Source: CAYRJA01 sp964424455
GTDB lineage: Bacteria; Bacteroidota; Bacteroidia; Chitinophagales; UBA10324
Assembly: GCA_964424455.1 (NCBI GenBank)
Contig: CAYRJA010000002.1
Coordinates: forward strand, 10,811-74,810
Length of the DNA stretch: 64,000 nucleotides
Direction of reading: 5' to 3'
Shown here: positions 61,852 to 64,000 of the stretch, in pieces
How positions within the stretch are numbered: position 1 is the stretch's first letter
Layout: each line of letters begins with the position of its first letter
Translations under genes and position numbers: made by a program
The notes under the pieces: generated by a model
What the model was told of the DNA's origin: nothing
The model's database searches: none
The model's input: the letters and a program-made list of their open reading frames with translations, nothing else

Positions 61852-63885
61852 TTACAGTGTTTCACTTAACCATCTGAAAAATTCATGATGCCAGAGTAAA
61901 CTGTTTTGCGGCTGCACTACCCAGTGTCCTTCATCGGGAAAATAAAGAAAACGGCTTTTAATTCCTTTCAGTTGTGCAAGCTGAAATGCCTCCATTCCCT
62001 GATTTACAGGAACCCGGAAGTCAAGCGCGTTACTAATGACCATGATAGGAGTATTCCAGTTGTCAGCATATTTTCGGGGATTAAAAGTTTCATAACCTTT
62101 CGGAGGATTCTTTCCCCAATAAGGTCCGCCAATATCCCAGTTGGCAAACCACATTTCTTCGGTTGTATTGTACCAGCTTTCTAAGTTGAACAAACCGCAG
62201 TGTGCAATAAAAGTTTTAAATCTTCCGCTATGAACACCTTCGAGCATATAAACACTGTATCCGCCATAGCTTGCCCCAACAGCGCCCAATCTTGATTTGT
62301 CAACGAATGGAAGTTTTGCCGCAGAATCTATAGCGCTCAGGTAATCCTGTATTGCCCATCCGCCCCAGTCTTTACTTATCTCTTCGTTCCACGCTGTTCC
62401 AAAGCCGGGCAATCCGCGGCGATTGGGTGCGACAATGATATAACCGTTTGCAGCCATCAGTTGAAAATTCCAACGGAAAGAATAAAACTGTGACACCGCA
62501 GACTGAGGACCACCTTGGCAATAGAGCAGCGTGGGATACTTTTTATCTGCATCAAAATTCGGCGGGTAAATAAACCAGGTAAGCATCTGTTTTCCATCGG
62601 CAGTTTTTATCCATCGCTTTTCAATATTTCCCATAGAGATGTTATCATAAATTTTTTTGTTGGTTTGTGTCAGAGCAGTGAATGTTCCTTTTGCGATATC
62701 CACTTTAAACAATTCAGTAGCATGGTTCATATCCTGCCGTGCCACAACAAGAGAGGTTCCGCTCTGCCCAACAATTGCAATAACATCAAACATTCCGTTG
62801 GTAACCTGACGGTAATCTTTTGCTCCTGTTTTTGTCCAGTCGCGATTGAGAGTGATTTCAAAAACCTGATCGGTTGCTTCTTTATCTTCCAGAAAGAAAA
62901 TCTTTTTCCCGTCGTAACTCCAGATGAACGAAGTAATAGTTTCATCCCAGTCTTTTGATATATCTGTACGCACACCTGATGCAAAATCATAAACCATCAA
63001 ACGGTTTTTGTCTGCTTCGTATCCGTCTCTTGCCATACTGAGCCACGCCATCTTTTTTCCGTCAGGGCTGAAAACAGGATAAGTATCGTATCCGGGATTT
63101 TCTTCGGTGAAGTTGGTAGTAGAAGCCGCATTGATGTTGTAGAAATAAATGTCGGAGTTGGTACTGAGAGAATATTCCTTTCCATATTTCTTTTTACATA
63201 CATAAACAATGTGCTTGCTGTCAGGACTCCATGTAACATCTTCAGGTCCGCCATGAGGTTGCTGTGGGCAAAAAAACCGTTCGCCACTCATTATGTCGTG
63301 TGGTTCTCCGATTTTACCATTATCATAAGTTGCATAAAAAACATGAGAGTAGTTTCCATCTGACCATGTATCCCAGTGACGGTACATCAGATTGTCAAAA
63401 ATTTCACCTGAAGTTTTTGGAAGCAGCGGATATTTTTCAGCAGTGGTTTTATCAAGTCTTACATCTTTAGCAAACAGGATATATTTTCCGTCGGGACTGA
63501 CTTTTGCCAGTGAAATGCCGCCGTCAATATTTGAAATCTGAACAGTATTATCTCCACTCGCATTGGCTTCCCACCACTGACCATTAAGCACATAACCTAT
63601 TTTATCGTAAGACAAAAACTGAACTCCATATTCACTGCCGTTTGTACTGGTGATTTGTTTCGGTTCTCCGCCTGTTACAGCAACTGAATACAAATTGCTT
63701 TCACCTTTATTTTCACTCACATTGTAGTTTCGGATAGAAAAGACAGCAGACTTTCCGTCGGGGGATAATGACTCAGGCGAAACTCTCGACAACGACCAGA
63801 GAATTTCAGGTGTCATTAATGTTTGAGCAAAGGATAATTGAATCAGAAAGAAGAAAACAAAAAAGGAAGAAAGAATTTTTTTCAT
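61852..63885 (-). CDS. S9-family serine peptidase (prolyl oligopeptidase-like)
   Basis: The 677-residue secreted protein has a signal peptide (FFVFFFLIQLSFA). A seven-bladed beta-propeller of WD40-like PD40 units (SPDGKSAVFSIRN, SPDSKHIVYVCKK, SPDGKKMAWLSMA) covers about 30-410. An alpha/beta hydrolase domain follows with nucleophile Ser in GASYGGYSVY and the late triad His in DEGHWV. Such S9C-type enzymes cleave peptides after the substrate enters the propeller chamber. No C-terminal sorting domain is seen, so it probably stays in the periplasm. Confidence 0.92.
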   Translation of the reverse strand: MKKILSSFFVFFFLIQLSFAQTLMTPEILWSLSRVSPESLSPDGKSAVFSIRNYNVSENKGESNLYSVAVTGGEPKQITSTNGSEYGVQFLSYDKIGYVLNGQWWEANASGDNTVQISNIDGGISLAKVSPDGKYILFAKDVRLDKTTAEKYPLLPKTSGEIFDNLMYRHWDTWSDGNYSHVFYATYDNGKIGEPHDIMSGERFFCPQQPHGGPEDVTWSPDSKHIVYVCKKKYGKEYSLSTNSDIYFYNINAASTTNFTEENPGYDTYPVFSPDGKKMAWLSMARDGYEADKNRLMVYDFASGVRTDISKDWDETITSFIWSYDGKKIFFLEDKEATDQVFEITLNRDWTKTGAKDYRQVTNGMFDVIAIVGQSGTSLVVARQDMNHATELFKVDIAKGTFTALTQTNKKIYDNISMGNIEKRWIKTADGKQMLTWFIYPPNFDADKKYPTLLYCQGGPQSAVSQFYSFRWNFQLMAANGYIIVAPNRRGLPGFGTAWNEEISKDWGGWAIQDYLSAIDSAAKLPFVDKSRLGAVGASYGGYSVYMLEGVHSGRFKTFIAHCGLFNLESWYNTTEEMWFANWDIGGPYWGKNPPKGYETFNPRKYADNWNTPIMVISNALDFRVPVNQGMEAFQLAQLKGIKSRFLYFPDEGHWVVQPQNSLLWHHEFFRWLSETL

Positions 63886-64000
63886 AATGCAATTTTATGG
63901 CGTGAAACTAAAGGAAACTTTGAAAAATTTGAGATAAGAAAATTCTTTTGGGTGTATGAATAATTGCAGTTTCAAGCAGCTTTAGTTATGAAGCTAATGA

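Larger units (their letters stand above)
201..63679. repeat. Dispersed palindromic motif CTGTTACAG / core TGTTACA
   Basis: By hand count the 7-base core TGTTACA or its complement TGTAACA occurs about 97 times (about 56 and 41), spread over the whole window. About 30 are the full odd-length palindrome CTGT(T/A)ACAG; most others keep the flanking C or G on one side, for example GTGTTACAG. First and last examples: 202-208 and 63673-63679. Within genes it appears in all three frames (Val-Thr, Leu-Gln, Cys-Asn/Cys-Tyr). See findings for the argument. Confidence 0.85.

Noticed and set aside
62515..62958. A 147-codon open frame opposite the S9 peptidase gene
   Set aside because: It lies wholly inside a well supported gene on the other strand, is rich in unusual Cys/Phe/Ile runs, and lacks context.
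201..63679. Explaining TGTTACA copies only as codons for Val-Thr in beta-rich proteins
   Set aside because: Copies also occur as Leu-Gln and Cys-Asn/Tyr codons, in cytoplasmic helical proteins, between genes and in terminator stems.
1..64000. tRNA and rRNA genes
   Set aside because: No GGTTCRA-type T-loop with matching acceptor stem and no rRNA core sequence was seen on reading. A dedicated search program could still find one.

Overview
The window is a stretch of chromosome from a member of the Bacteroidota, probably in or near the Chitinophagales. The evidence is: several secreted proteins with type IX secretion (T9SS) C-terminal sorting domains, a PorP/SprF-like protein, a CHU_C-type C-terminus, a fused MurF-alanine racemase, MbnP-like and Omp28-like lipoproteins, promoter boxes of the TTTG-N19-TAnnTTTG type, and few Shine-Dalgarno sequences. 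No tRNA, rRNA, CRISPR array or prophage was recognised. Most of the window is ordinary housekeeping chromosome.

Layout. 0-8 kb: a truncated unknown gene, a PAP2 phosphatase, a receiver-only response regulator, a large SBBP/PKD/CHU_C surface protein followed by a PorP/SprF protein, a BamE-like lipoprotein, folB and a glutaryl-CoA dehydrogenase-like gene. 8.2-13.4 kb: an accessory island with an XRE regulator, type III restriction-modification mod and res genes, an unknown fourth gene and a possible gene relic. 13.5-21 kb: a T9SS cargo protein, then the rod-shape operon mreB-mreC-mreD-mrdA-rodA ending in a metallo-beta-lactamase-fold gene. 21-28 kb: a cytochrome b5-like protein, a sugar dehydrogenase-like cargo protein, a PfkB kinase, deoC, a SPOR protein and a probable copper cluster (MbnP-like lipoprotein, Met/His-rich barrel, small Cys protein). 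28-30.8 kb: a T9SS cargo gene bracketed by 83-bp direct repeats, next to a nest of palindromic repeats. 30.8-48 kb: nth, an ECF sigma factor with a small partner, uvrA, tatA, gatA, mltD, murF-alr, outer-membrane proteins, and pheT-coiled coil-zapA. 48-64 kb: an M1 peptidase, a NifU-like protein, corA, recX, two envelope proteins, an RNase J/CPSF-like nuclease, carA, a GxxExxY gene between perfect-looking inverted repeats, eno, a ftsB/divIC gene and an S9 peptidase.

Two signals stand out. First, the odd-length palindrome CTGTTACAG and its 7-base core TGTTACA (complement TGTAACA) occur close to 100 times by hand count. That is roughly one per 650 bases, in all reading frames, in both orientations, between genes, and inside a terminator stem. 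This looks like a genome-wide DNA-level signal such as an uptake sequence, a highly iterated palindrome or a methylation/binding site. Second, between carA and eno sits a 455-bp cassette: a GxxExxY (PD-(D/E)xK-like) gene enclosed by 26-bp inverted repeats that differ at one base. It looks like a small mobile or formerly mobile gene unit.
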